DNA from: Cloacimonetes bacterium UBA5835
GTDB lineage: Bacteria > Cloacimonadota > Cloacimonadia > Cloacimonadales > Cloacimonadaceae
DNA length: 64,000 bases
Assembly: GCA_002432865.1 (NCBI GenBank)
Contig: DJGX01000033.1
Location: forward strand, 1 to 64,000
Reading direction: 5' to 3'
Each line of letters starts with the position of its first letter. Position 1 is the first letter of the stretch. The notes under the pieces are model-generated. The model saw only the letters and a program-made list of their open reading frames with translations, was not told the origin of the DNA and did no database searches. Both the position numbers and the translations under genes were made by a program. Below, in pieces: positions 35,001-43,522 of this stretch.

Positions 35001-35465
35001 AATATAGGGTTCAGATAAAGTTGCTATATCCTTCGGATAAAAGCAATTATTTTTATATATATCGTTGAAAGGGTAAGGTACTTCGTCTGGATTTATATCC
35101 CGAGTAATCACTCCTTTCGAAGGCAATATTCTAAGCTGATAATCTGTGAATTCAACCTCAAATACCCTAATAGCCATCAATGCCTGATCAGGAATGATAA
35201 TACTCCGATTTAGAACAGGGAGTTCCGGAAAACCTTTATCTTGAGTTATTCCTTCTTTGGGCAGCTTAATATGATACCAATCTTCTCCCTCAAGAGAAAT
35301 CTTGGTCTTTTCAAATTCTGCAATTCTGTACTGAAGAATAGTTTCGGTTTCATTATCCTCTAACAAGGTTACTTCGTTTTTCCCATTACCGGCGGTTACT
35401 AATTCCGCCTTCAGGTTTATCGATAGCAGAAGCAACACGGTTAATAAAACCGTTATTCTTTTCAA
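32061..35465 (-). CDS. Secreted gingipain-type protease (C25) fused to a peptidylarginine deiminase domain
   Basis: This 1134-residue exported protein has a signal peptide (about 1-20), then a C25-type propeptide region to about 200. The cysteine protease domain has His433 in YVGHGSNTSW and Cys466 in DVACVNG, with QSW following. The 33-residue gap equals that of P. gingivalis RgpB (His211, Cys244 from memory). An Ig-like domain covers about 570-645. A peptidylarginine-deiminase (PAD_porph) domain runs from RFVAEWEP (655) to about 960: Asp728 in RDYGPW, HTGGN from 777, His834 and Asp836 in HIDCW, Asn895, and Cys945 in LHC. An Fn3-like end follows, without a FlgD-like sorting domain. Arginine-specific cleavage followed by citrullination on one chain is an inference. 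It follows rpsA by 49 bases on the same strand. Confidence 0.88.
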   Translation of the reverse strand: MKRITVLLTVLLLLSINLKAELVTAGNGKNEVTLLEDNETETILQYRIAEFEKTKISLEGEDWYHIKLPKEGITQDKGFPELPVLNRSIIIPDQALMAIRVFEVEFTDYQLRILPSKGVITRDINPDEVPYPFNDIYKNNCFYPKDIATLSEPYILRDFRGITILANPFAYNSVSGILRVYTSFKVRVYVQGTDSINIISRSRASISRSFYHIYENQFLNWSRERYISVDDNFGKILVICNANYLNQIAPYVAWKRQKGIDTELIEFGSIGTTADQLKTYIQSRYNIDNDITYVQLVGDVPYIPTLFYAGGGSDPSFSLVAGSDNYPDIFIGRFSAETAAELTAQVNKSIQYERDLNTTATWLSEAIGIASAEGGGSLGDNGESDITHMNLIRTDLLNYGYSSVDQIYDPGAPASIVSSSVNSGRGFINYVGHGSNTSWSTTGFNNSNVLALTNGNKTPFIMDVACVNGNFVSITCFAEAWMRNENGGAVGIYASSINQSWNSPMCAQDEVTDLLTSEAHTTLGGLYYNGSCKMMDAYRSDGVNMFRTWNIFGDASLQVRSKTPLAMFVSYPMSITSGTNSITVSTGVSNALVSITNFETIYGIATTNSNGIAVVDLDNSPVGEFTYTITVTAFNRVTYIGSLQQIYNPIPIQPRFVAEWEPAQGAIIRYPIGLPYSFIADISNNGLLYIIVSNSLQQSCNSVLTSNGVNMANVRYINTSSDSYWIRDYGPWTIMDSSNNLQLVDFTYNRPCPNDDIVPSAIANYLGVNLYQMNLTHTGGNIITDGQGKAMSTNLVLTENPSLSQSSINQMMNSYLGITEYQLFEDPTNTYIDHIDCWAKLLDVDKVLIIRVPTNHPQYNAIETIVTQWQSTLSSYGTPYRIYRIDTPNNEPYINSYILNKQIYVPLMGTANDSAALLTYQYAMPGYTITGYTYSSFESTDALHCRVNTIFDKQMLSVKLTPPIPSPLLQELPVNIKIHHSYSLNLNATYVFWKIGQNGTWSSSNLIYQNNDNWICNLDAPLIGDTLFYWISATDISNRNVSAPLCGAQDPFMIVGMYVPHLNSPQAQMQIQGSSIRIYWNAVNNANNYLFYACDTPDGTYNLVGSTSETFFITLASENKQFYKVVAQRTVNPR

Positions 35466-35514
35466 CTATTCTCCCTGTTCTAAACGGAGAAAAGGAGTTT
35501 TTTACCCGTTCAGT

Positions 35515-37938
35515 TTATTTTTCTTTATCTGATTCTTCTTCTGGTGCGGATGTTTCTTCCGGTTTTGAAGAAGCGTCATCTGCTTTTTCAGGTACCTTTT
35601 GTTCTTCAGATACAGATGAATCTATAGCGGTTTCTTCTGTAATAGTTTCTTCGTTGATCTGCTCTTCAGAAACATTTTTTTCTTCCGGTTCAAAGATAAC
35701 TTCTTCTTTCTGTACCGCTTCTATTGCTTCTTCTGCTTTCTCTATTTCCACGGGAATTTCTTCAGCTTTTTCTGTTTCTATAGGAGCTTCTTCCGTTGTA
35801 GGCTCTTGCTGTATTTCAGCTTTTTCTGTTTCTATAGGAGCTTCTTCCGTTGTAGGCTCTTGCTGTATTTCTGTTTTTTCTGTTTCAGGTTCAATAGCTA
35901 CTGAAACTTCTTCAGCTACAGGCTCTGGAGATTTCTCAACGGTTTCTTCAGCTTTTTCTGCCTCTTCTTGATCCTTTTTAGCAGCTAATTTTTTCTCGCG
36001 CATTTCTTTTTCTTGTTTCTTTTTCAATTGTCGGGCTACTTTATCCCGCATATACTGTTCGTGCAGAACAATGTATTCATCCTGCAATTTAGGATCGCGT
36101 GAGAAGAAAAATGCCTTAACAGAGAGAATTAAACGCCGGTTTTCCATATCCAGTTCGATAACTTTTAATGGTAATTCTTCTCCTACATAAAAAGCGTCTT
36201 CGCTATGTTCAAGCTTGGGAATTGCCAAATGTGAAATAGGAATAAACCCTTCCACTACATCGTTGCCAATAGGAATATCAACTAAGAGACCTTTCGGAAT
36301 TAGTTTACTTACTTTACCTTTAACCTCAGTATTAACAGGAAGAATTTGATCCAATGTCTCCCAAGGATCAGGAACCATTTGTTTAACGCCTAAAGCAATT
36401 CTATGTTGGGCTCTATCTATTGAAAGAACAACTGCTTCAACTTCTTGATTTCTTTTATACACTTCCCGAGGATGGTAAATACGCTTTGTCCAGCTCATAT
36501 CAGAAATATGAATCAAGCCATCTATACCTTCTTCTATTTCTACAAAAGCTCCAAAAGCAGTTAAACTTTTAATTTTGCGGTTGAGCACGGTTCCAATCGG
36601 ATAGCGATCTTCAATTGTAAGCCAGGGATTGGGATCCATCTGTTTCATTCCTAAAGAAATCCGTTTATTTTCTTTATCGAGATCAAGCACTATGGCATTA
36701 ATAGTATCCCCTACTTTCACAAACTTACGAGCATCGGTAATCTTTTTTGTCCAGCTCATTTCTGAGATATGAACCAAACCTTCCACTCCGGGTTCAAGCT
36801 CTACAAAAGCACCGAATGATTTTACATTCACAACTTTACCTGTAACTCTGCTTCCTTCAGGATATTTAATTTCAATATTTTCCCAAGGATGAGGTACTAA
36901 TTGTTTCAAGCCAAGGGATATTCTATTGGTTTCAGCATCAAAATTGATCACTTTAACTTTAACTTTATCGCCAATCTGGAGCATTTCGGAAGGATGATTT
37001 ATTTTCCCCCAGCTCATATCGGTAAGATGTAATAAACCATCTATACCACCCAAATCTATAAAAGCTCCATATTGGGTAATATTCTTCACTTCTCCATCCA
37101 GTTCAGAATCAATCTCAATCTTCTTCAACAATTCTTGCCTTTTAATTTCTGCTTCTTCTTCTAAAACCTGTCTACGAGAAAGAATTATATTATGATGATC
37201 CTCATCAATATTAACTACTTTAAAAACAAGTTCTTTCCCAATAAATTGATCAAGATTGGGAATTGGTTTTAAAGACATCTGTGAACCGGGTAGAAAACCT
37301 TCAATACCATGAACATCTACAATCATTCCACCTTTAACACGACGACGGATTATTCCGGTTAAAGAAGTTTTCTCGGTGAAAGCTCTTTTAATGCTTTCAA
37401 TATTGATAAGGTAATCTGCTTTTTTCTTGGATAGCAAAACTTTCCCTTCGCCATTTTCAATTTCACTGATATACACTTTAATTACTGAATTTGTATCTGG
37501 TATTCCACTGTAGGCAAATTCGGATATTGGAATCACACCCTCAGATTTAAATCCGATATCAACTCGCACTTCTTTATCGGAAATATCCACAACTGTGCCT
37601 TCAATAATCTCACCCTTTTTAAAGCTGGAAAATGATTCTTCATACATTGAAAGCATTTCCTGATGTTCTTTCTCCTCTTGCGTTAGCTCTTTCCGCTTTG
37701 TATCAAGTTTAAGAGTTTCAGCAATTTCTTCACTTTGAACCTGTTCCGAGGCATCTGTCTCGGGTTCTTCACTTATAGTTTCTTCGGGTATTGCAATTGA
37801 GGGTTCTTCTTTTTCGTCCTCAACTGTTGGTATTGACATCTTGTCTTCACTTTCGTTCAAAACGGTTTCCAATATAGGGTTTTTTTCTTCCGTTTCTTTA
37901 ACTTCAGTTTCGACTGTGTTATGATCATGTGTTAACAT
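35515..37938 (-). CDS. rpsA: 30S ribosomal protein S1 with long acidic N- and C-terminal extensions
   Basis: This 807-residue protein is much longer than E. coli S1 (557). Six S1 RNA-binding domains are visible, starting at KKGEIIEGTVVDISDKEV, TGIIRRRVKGGMIVDV, DGEVKNITQYGAFIDLGG, TGKVVNVKSFGAFVELE, NRKIKSLTAFGAFVEIEEG and KGKVSKLIPKGLLVDIP, with the usual HISEMSW-type repeats. About 90 residues before and 150 after are Glu/Lys/Pro-rich and probably disordered. The C-terminal tail holds an exact 18-residue duplication. S1 brings mRNA to the 30S subunit. The start has AAGGAGGAATC upstream and overlaps the end of the cmk-ispH gene by seven bases. Confidence 0.95.
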   Translation of the reverse strand: MLTHDHNTVETEVKETEEKNPILETVLNESEDKMSIPTVEDEKEEPSIAIPEETISEEPETDASEQVQSEEIAETLKLDTKRKELTQEEKEHQEMLSMYEESFSSFKKGEIIEGTVVDISDKEVRVDIGFKSEGVIPISEFAYSGIPDTNSVIKVYISEIENGEGKVLLSKKKADYLINIESIKRAFTEKTSLTGIIRRRVKGGMIVDVHGIEGFLPGSQMSLKPIPNLDQFIGKELVFKVVNIDEDHHNIILSRRQVLEEEAEIKRQELLKKIEIDSELDGEVKNITQYGAFIDLGGIDGLLHLTDMSWGKINHPSEMLQIGDKVKVKVINFDAETNRISLGLKQLVPHPWENIEIKYPEGSRVTGKVVNVKSFGAFVELEPGVEGLVHISEMSWTKKITDARKFVKVGDTINAIVLDLDKENKRISLGMKQMDPNPWLTIEDRYPIGTVLNRKIKSLTAFGAFVEIEEGIDGLIHISDMSWTKRIYHPREVYKRNQEVEAVVLSIDRAQHRIALGVKQMVPDPWETLDQILPVNTEVKGKVSKLIPKGLLVDIPIGNDVVEGFIPISHLAIPKLEHSEDAFYVGEELPLKVIELDMENRRLILSVKAFFFSRDPKLQDEYIVLHEQYMRDKVARQLKKKQEKEMREKKLAAKKDQEEAEKAEETVEKSPEPVAEEVSVAIEPETEKTEIQQEPTTEEAPIETEKAEIQQEPTTEEAPIETEKAEEIPVEIEKAEEAIEAVQKEEVIFEPEEKNVSEEQINEETITEETAIDSSVSEEQKVPEKADDASSKPEETSAPEEESDKEK
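35764..35871. repeat. In-frame 54-bp tandem duplication in the rpsA tail
   Basis: Two successive 54-base copies (35764-35817 and 35818-35871) appear nearly identical by eye. Each encodes an 18-residue unit containing IQQEPTTEEAPIETEKAE-type sequence. Being a multiple of three, the duplication keeps the reading frame. Confidence 0.85.
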
Positions 37939-39533
37939 GATTCCTCCTTAAACAATGGGATTTCTTCAATACTCTTCACAGTACTGAAGTGCCCGCTTTT
38001 TTGTAATATTACATTATAAACTTTTATGATCATCTCTTCCGGAGTGGAAGCTCCGGCAGTTAATCCGATTCTTTTATACTTTGATAGATCTACTCCAGCT
38101 AACTGCATTTCATTCTCTATATGAAAAGTAGGACAGTATTGGGAACTCAACTTTGCCAAAGCAGAAGTATTTGAACTTTTATATCCTCCAATAACTATCA
38201 CAACATCACTTTTCTTTGCCATTTCTATTGTCGCCTTTTGCCTTAGAGTAGTAGTTAAGCAAATAGTATTAAACACTCGCAATTCGAATACATTAGGGAG
38301 CAATTTACATACCAATTCATTAAGCTTTTCAATCTTTTGTGTGGTTTGGGCTATTAATACTAAACTATTTTCGTTAATTTTAGGTGGCGGTTCATCTTCA
38401 GCTACCACAATTGTCTTGTCATTTCCAAAAGAACGCAACCCAATAACTTCCGGATGATGTTTATCACCAAATATAACAACTGGATAACCCTCTGCGGTCA
38501 TTTTTTGGAGTATTGTATGAGTCCGTTTTACATACGGGCAAGTGGCATCAATAATCTCATTATTATTTTTCTGTAGTGTTTCATATTCTTCCCTCGTTAT
38601 TCCATGCGAGCGTATAATTACTGTACTGTCTTTAAGATCGGAAACATTATTGGCAACATGAATTCCCTTTTCTTCCAGTTCCTGAACAATACCAGGATTG
38701 TGAATAATCTCACCTAAAGTATATACAGGTTTATCACAAACTTTGGCTTCTCTTGCCATCTGTATAGCCCGTTTCACACCAAAACAATATCCTGAGCTAT
38801 GCGCCAAATAAACCTCAATTCCATCAGGAACACTATTATTTGGACTATTGCTTTCACCCAGTTCGGCTATTTTCCTTAATGTTATTTCATAGAGTTTATT
38901 AACCTGCTCTTCGATAGACAAATTACTTGTATCAACTAATATGGCATCCGAAGCTGGTTTTAACGGTGCAAGAGATCTACTTGCATCTGCTTCATCCCGA
39001 GCTTTTAGCTCTTGCAAAACATCCTCATATCTGCTTTCTATACCTTTTGCTTTCAACTCTTGATATCTACGCCTTGCACGCACTTCCAAATCTGCTACCA
39101 TAAAAAACTTAGCTTCCGCCTCTGGAAATACAAAAGTGCCTATATCTCGACCCTCTAAAACTACGCCTCCATCTTTTCCAAGTTTACGCTGCAATTCCAC
39201 CATTTTATAACGAACACTCGGTATTGCAGATATTTTAGAAGCTGCAGCAGAAATCTCTGGAGTACGAATTTGCTGGCTTACATCTCTTCCATTAAGCCAT
39301 ATGATATTTCCACTTTCTGAATATGATATTTTTATATCTATCCGTTCCAACATCGGAATAATTGAGGAAAGATCATCAATAGCAAATCCTTCAAGTTTTG
39401 CCTGTAAAGCACAAGCACGATACATAGCACCTGTGTCAATATATATGTATCCTAATTTTTCAGCAAGAAACTTGGCTGTTGTGCTTTTCCCAGAAGCAGC
39501 AGGACCGTCTATGGCAACAATAATTCTTCGCAT
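37932..39533 (-). CDS. cmk-ispH: Bifunctional cytidylate kinase / HMBPP reductase (Cmk-IspH fusion)
   Basis: This 533-residue fusion has Cmk in residues 1-225: P-loop GPAASGKST, then YIDTGAMYRA, and LEGRDIGTFVFP with RARRRYQEL; it phosphorylates CMP and dCMP. A short linker is followed by IspH from about 240, the last enzyme of the MEP isoprenoid pathway. IspH has its three 4Fe-4S ligands, Cys250 in GYCFGVKRA, Cys332 in DATCPYV and Cys425 in NTICLTTTLRQ, plus IIRSHGI and LTAGASTPEEMI. Both halves look intact. It is coupled by a seven-base overlap to rpsA, the usual cmk-rpsA or ispH-rpsA neighbourhood. Similar fusions exist in some Firmicutes. Confidence 0.95.
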   Translation of the reverse strand: MRRIIVAIDGPAASGKSTTAKFLAEKLGYIYIDTGAMYRACALQAKLEGFAIDDLSSIIPMLERIDIKISYSESGNIIWLNGRDVSQQIRTPEISAAASKISAIPSVRYKMVELQRKLGKDGGVVLEGRDIGTFVFPEAEAKFFMVADLEVRARRRYQELKAKGIESRYEDVLQELKARDEADASRSLAPLKPASDAILVDTSNLSIEEQVNKLYEITLRKIAELGESNSPNNSVPDGIEVYLAHSSGYCFGVKRAIQMAREAKVCDKPVYTLGEIIHNPGIVQELEEKGIHVANNVSDLKDSTVIIRSHGITREEYETLQKNNNEIIDATCPYVKRTHTILQKMTAEGYPVVIFGDKHHPEVIGLRSFGNDKTIVVAEDEPPPKINENSLVLIAQTTQKIEKLNELVCKLLPNVFELRVFNTICLTTTLRQKATIEMAKKSDVVIVIGGYKSSNTSALAKLSSQYCPTFHIENEMQLAGVDLSKYKRIGLTAGASTPEEMIIKVYNVILQKSGHFSTVKSIEEIPLFKEESC

Positions 39534-39763
39534 TTATCGCATAATACTCCATATAATCCTTTTTTTTAAAAGTCCACAATATCGTCAATACTTTTTTTAT
39601 TTTAGGCTATTAGTATTTTCGCAACAAAGATTTTTTACAAAGGATTAGTTTCACTCAAATAAATATGATTGACGTTTATCGGTAGTTAAAAATTGTGATT
39701 CTTTATTCACCTTCAAAATATGATGTTATTATTTTAAATCTTTATTTTTAATGGGGTTATCTT

Positions 39764-41902
39764 ATGAAATACAGTGATTATGAAACAGCAAAAAGAACTA
39801 GGATTAAATGGTTGGTAGTTATGGCTATCTTTACCTTGGCTACAATTAACTTATTTAGTTACAACAAAGGGGATTATCGCACAAAATGGGGTGGTAATTT
39901 TGAAGACCTTGGTTTATGGGAATATTATAATGGTTCAGGATGGGAAAATGCTACTCAGTTGCCATCTTCTCCTTTTGCCAATACAATCTATATAAACACT
40001 CAGAACATAGCTATACATACTTCTATAATTATTGAGGGTGGTCTAGTTATAACTGGAACTTTACAATTATATTCTGGAATTGCAGTGACAATCAATAAAG
40101 ATGCTAATTGCGAGATTGGAACAATTCAAATATACAGTGCTTCAAAACTGATTAATAATGGTAAAATAAAAAACGGTAATACCAATTCATCAATCACTGT
40201 TATGGATGGCGGAACCCTTGAAAACAATGGTCTTATATCTAATTCTTATGAAAGCCAAAATTGCCAGGTTACAGCAAATTCCAATGGGATAATCATCTTC
40301 GGTAGCCAAGGTTCAATAACAGGGAATTGTTCTTTTACCGCTAATTACGGAAGCACTATAGCTACTTCTAATCCACAAGGTATGGATGGTTCCTTAACTT
40401 GTAGCGGAACAATCATCTATAATCGTCCTTACCTTATATTCAATGGTTCAGAACCTCAAATTACCGGATCAAAAATACCGGAACAGGTTTTAGGTATAGA
40501 TTTTAATAATCCTACCGGCATAAGCTTAAGTAAGAATATCAAACTTGTATATACTTCTTTGGTTCATAGCGGAACCACTCTCTATTTTGGTATGTCTGTT
40601 ATTGAAGAAGCATGGTGGGGTTCAGGAACTTTTTCTATGGAAGATAGTTCTTCAATAGCCACCGCTAACCCCGATGGCTTTTCTTCTACAGGAAAAACCG
40701 GAAGTTTGCAAGTAGGCACAAGAAATTATAACAGCAATGGCAATTATATTTTTAATGGCACTGTTCATCAACAAACCGGAGATTTTAATCCTGCACCAAA
40801 TCCCTATACTGTAAACGATATTATATTTGATAATCTCGCAGGTGTTACTTTGACCAACCCTATTACAGTAGTTTCTACTATGGAACTTCTTAACGGAGAC
40901 CTTAGTTATAATATTCTGCCCCAAGGAGTAGATGGCTATTACAGTCCAGATGTACAAAAGGTTTCCATCGACAAAAATGGCACTTTGATGTACAATTTTA
41001 TGGCGGAATCGCTTCCCTTTCAAAATAATAACGCATTTGTTAACCGTAAATGGATATTGAAAGGTAATTTCAACGGCACCAAAAAGATAACCTTCAATTG
41101 GAATGAGGATGAAGATAATCACTTTAATTGGAATGTGCATAACTTTCCAAAAGTGTATTCATCCAACAGTGATGAGCCATTAGTAACAATTTGGAATCCT
41201 GCTCACCCCAGGAAGATCTCTTTTATCGCTCTTAGCTTTCTCAATGCCAAAGATGATGTATTTTACTATATCGGAAGAGGAATGGATGATACTCTCCCGG
41301 TAACTCTAAGTTCATTTATAGCTACGCAAACTAGTAGCTCTACTGTCAAATTGAGTTGGACAACCCAATCGGAAACAAATGTGATGGGCTTTAATATCTT
41401 AAGATCCAATCAGTCAAATCTGGATACTGCAACTAGCCTGGGCTATTTCACACCAGCTACGAATACATCCCAAATTAGAACATACCAATGTACTGACCAG
41501 GTTTTTGCTACAGGCATATACTATTATTGGCTGGAGGTTGTGGATTTCAATGGTACAAATTCATTCTACGGTCCAGCTATCGCAGATATTCAAAATATAG
41601 GCAATCAAACTCCTTCCATTCCAGTAAAAGAAGGATTTCATTCCATAGCACCGAATCCTATTGATTACGAAGCAAGAATTTTCTATGGAATTCCCTCAAA
41701 ATCTCCTACCTTGATTCAAGTTTACAACCTGAAAGGACAAAAAGTGAGAACAATTTTAAACGAGACTAAAGATAGTGGAAATTTTCATCTACTTTGGGAT
41801 GCCAAAGACGATCAAGGTAGCCAGTTAGCCAATGGAAATTATATCCTACGCATGGATGCATCAGGGAAAGTTTGGACGAAGAAGATAACTATCCTGCATT
41901 AA
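39764..41902 (+). CDS. Large secreted protein with C-terminal FlgD-like/T9SS-type sorting domain
   Basis: The protein is 712 residues with an N-terminal hydrophobic segment (about 15-33) preceded by charged residues. The long middle is a beta-rich repeat region with many Gly, Asn, Ser and Thr residues, like a beta-helix or adhesin (for example INNGKIKNGNTNSS, LENNGLISNS). An Fn3-like stretch (VKLSWTTQSETNVMGFNIL) follows. The end is a typical sorting domain: IAPNPIDYEARI, then VYNLKGQKVRTIL, LLWDAKDDQGSQLANGNYIL. It is probably exported and surface-attached or released. No enzyme motif is seen. GGGG upstream of the ATG is a possible ribosome-binding site. Confidence 0.75.
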   Translation: MKYSDYETAKRTRIKWLVVMAIFTLATINLFSYNKGDYRTKWGGNFEDLGLWEYYNGSGWENATQLPSSPFANTIYINTQNIAIHTSIIIEGGLVITGTLQLYSGIAVTINKDANCEIGTIQIYSASKLINNGKIKNGNTNSSITVMDGGTLENNGLISNSYESQNCQVTANSNGIIIFGSQGSITGNCSFTANYGSTIATSNPQGMDGSLTCSGTIIYNRPYLIFNGSEPQITGSKIPEQVLGIDFNNPTGISLSKNIKLVYTSLVHSGTTLYFGMSVIEEAWWGSGTFSMEDSSSIATANPDGFSSTGKTGSLQVGTRNYNSNGNYIFNGTVHQQTGDFNPAPNPYTVNDIIFDNLAGVTLTNPITVVSTMELLNGDLSYNILPQGVDGYYSPDVQKVSIDKNGTLMYNFMAESLPFQNNNAFVNRKWILKGNFNGTKKITFNWNEDEDNHFNWNVHNFPKVYSSNSDEPLVTIWNPAHPRKISFIALSFLNAKDDVFYYIGRGMDDTLPVTLSSFIATQTSSSTVKLSWTTQSETNVMGFNILRSNQSNLDTATSLGYFTPATNTSQIRTYQCTDQVFATGIYYYWLEVVDFNGTNSFYGPAIADIQNIGNQTPSIPVKEGFHSIAPNPIDYEARIFYGIPSKSPTLIQVYNLKGQKVRTILNETKDSGNFHLLWDAKDDQGSQLANGNYILRMDASGKVWTKKITILH

Positions 41903-41928
41903 ACAATTAGATCTATTGTCTTGTTTTT
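41902..41928 (+). terminator. Weak candidate terminator after the secreted protein gene
   Basis: ACAAT and ATTGT form a 5-bp stem around TAGATCT, followed by CTTG and a T-run. The stem is short and AT-rich, so efficiency is doubtful. Confidence 0.3.
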
Positions 41929-42127
41929 TCTCTCAATCGATTCTTTATTCTATAGCAACGCGATAAAGAGAGCAATAGTATCTTTATACTTCCTGTCTGT
42001 TCTTTTCTAAGCGGAAGATCAGTTTAGATTTATAACTTTATATTTAGAGTAATAGACGGTAATTACAATTGGTAATAAATTAATACTGTAGTTATAGTTT
42101 TATTGATTTTGCTCTAATCCGTGTTCC

Positions 42128-42577
42128 CTAATATTGTTTCTGCCAACGCATTTCAGCATACTTGGAAGTAAAACCATATCTTTCATAAAGATGCCTAGCC
42201 GGATTGTCATATTCTACATGGAGGGCTATATCACCTTTTACAATTTCCAATGCTTTCTCTAATAATTCACTGCCTATCCCTCTATTTCTTATTGCTGAAT
42301 GCACAGCCAAATAAACAAGAATATTCTCTGGAATAAACTCTTCCATTCCGGTTTTAATCATAACTAGCACTCCGCAGAGCTTATCACCTGTATTAGCCAA
42401 AATAACAAAACCACCTTTTCCCGGTTCATTGGAAAAAGCATAATCGATGGCTTTAGAAATTGCAGAAGATGTATCTCTGAATCGTTCCAAATGTGTGTAA
42501 AGGAAATCTACTATATCCTTTTGAGTAAGGTTTTCAGGCAGTTCTTTCCTACTATGTAATACCTTGAATATTAGCAT
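42128..42577 (-). CDS. GNAT-family N-acetyltransferase
   Basis: The protein is 149 residues with the GNAT core: KGGFVILANTGDKLCGVLVM for strands 2-4, the acetyl-CoA loop VHSAIRNRGIGSELLEKALE (R/QxxGxG/A as RNRGIG) and the C-terminal YDNPARHLYERYGF, a strong marker of the family. It transfers an acetyl group from acetyl-CoA to an amine, substrate unknown. It stands alone with AAGAGGAACAAG upstream on the minus strand. Confidence 0.85.
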   Translation of the reverse strand: MLIFKVLHSRKELPENLTQKDIVDFLYTHLERFRDTSSAISKAIDYAFSNEPGKGGFVILANTGDKLCGVLVMIKTGMEEFIPENILVYLAVHSAIRNRGIGSELLEKALEIVKGDIALHVEYDNPARHLYERYGFTSKYAEMRWQKQY

Positions 42578-42776
42578 ATCTTGTTCCTCTTCCTTATACG
42601 AATAATCTCAACATATTTAGATCTTAACATCATTCTTCATCACTATTACGTACACCGTATATATTTGATATATTCAATTGTGGTTTATTCATATTCAGGG
42701 TCAAAGTACTAATTACTACGGTCAACATTTTCCTGTTTACTCATCTTTGGAACCCTGGGCAATCAATTCCGATAAT

Positions 42777-42956
42777 TTAAAATATCTTAATTCTACAAAC
42801 ATCACAAAGTTCCGTAAGCAATAGTTGAATTTCCCCATTATTAAATCCTAATCGCAGGATACGATGCTTACCTGCCAATTATAATTTTAGGGAATCAAAT
42901 TCAATCTCGAACTTAACTAAGCAACGGTAAGTATTCCTATAGAGTTTAGCTAGCAT
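42777..42956 (-). pseudogene. Broken small gene with a strong ribosome-binding site and one internal stop
   Basis: The ATG at 42956 has AAGGAG 6 bases upstream. The frame runs 25 codons (MLAKLYRNTYRCLVKFEIEF start) to a TAA at 42881-42879, and then continues open in the same frame for 33 more codons (HRILRLGFNNGEIQLLL segment) to a TAA at 42777. A single base change would restore a 59-residue protein. The family is not recognised. Confidence 0.35.
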
Positions 42957-42965
42957 TGTATTCTC

Positions 42966-42994
42966 CTTAGTAGAAGCAGTTTAGCTTTACTAAG
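42966..42994. repeat. Inverted repeat between two divergent short frames
   Basis: CTTAGTA (42966-42972) and TACTAAG (42988-42994) form a perfect 7-bp inverted repeat with a 15-base gap, lying between the divergent starts at 42956 (minus) and 43042 (plus). It could be an operator or chance. Confidence 0.35.
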
Positions 42995-42999
42995 CTCAC

Positions 43000-43027
43000 T
43001 TGTTAGTTAACATAAATGCCTTATAAT
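43000..43027 (+). promoter_or_regulatory. Promoter-like sequence in front of a 17-codon frame
   Basis: TTGTTA at 43000-43005 and a perfect TATAAT at 43022-43027 are separated by 16 bases. GAGAGG follows, then an ATG at 43042. This is the best -10 hexamer in the window, yet no intact gene follows it. Confidence 0.5.
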
Positions 43028-43041
43028 AAAGAGAGGATAAA

Positions 43042-43095
43042 ATGTCAAAGCAATTTTCCTTGTCAGTTAGAGATTACCTTGAATCCATACAATAG
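43042..43095 (+). pseudogene. 17-codon frame after a good promoter and ribosome-binding site, likely gene remnant
   Basis: The ATG at 43042 follows GAGAGG at 5 bases. The frame reads MSKQFSLSVRDYLESIQ and stops at TAG 43093-43095; after the stop the frame is open for another 21 codons before TAA. The SVRDYLESI phrase loosely recalls the N-terminus of DtxR/MntR-type regulators, which is only a hint. A leader peptide is the alternative. Confidence 0.3.
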
Positions 43096-43522
43096 ATAAC
43101 ATTATTGCACATATCCAATTGGTTTTCCCAATTTATTTTACGCCAACTTTTGAAATAATACCACCTCCAATATATAGTGGATTTATCATCACGATAAAAA
43201 GCATATTAAGATCGATAATGCGAAGCCATTGAGATTTGCTAACAACTGGAAGATTAACAACATATAAATAGTTGGCTTGCTCTAACCCTTACTTTTCTTG
43301 CTGGTAACCCAGATACAACACATCATCCACCCCATCTTCACTCATCCTTAACTATGGGTTGATGAGGAGAGGAGGAGGAGAGAGGGATGGGTTGTTTGTT
43401 TGAGCCATCTTCAATATGGTGGACTAAAATTATTGAGAAAGAAATGAACAAAAATTCTACTTAAAAGGTTGTAATATTCAAGATCGCGATGCCCTCGAAC
43501 TTGAAGTTGTGCATATATGCAT

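Noticed and set aside
35654..35971. 105-codon Ser-rich frame on the plus strand within rpsA
   Set aside because: It is the antisense of the Glu-rich rpsA tail; the low-complexity composition explains the absence of stops.
40652..41140. 162-codon minus-strand frame within the secreted repeat protein gene
   Set aside because: It is antisense to a gene with signal and sorting domain; no ribosome-binding site or similarity.
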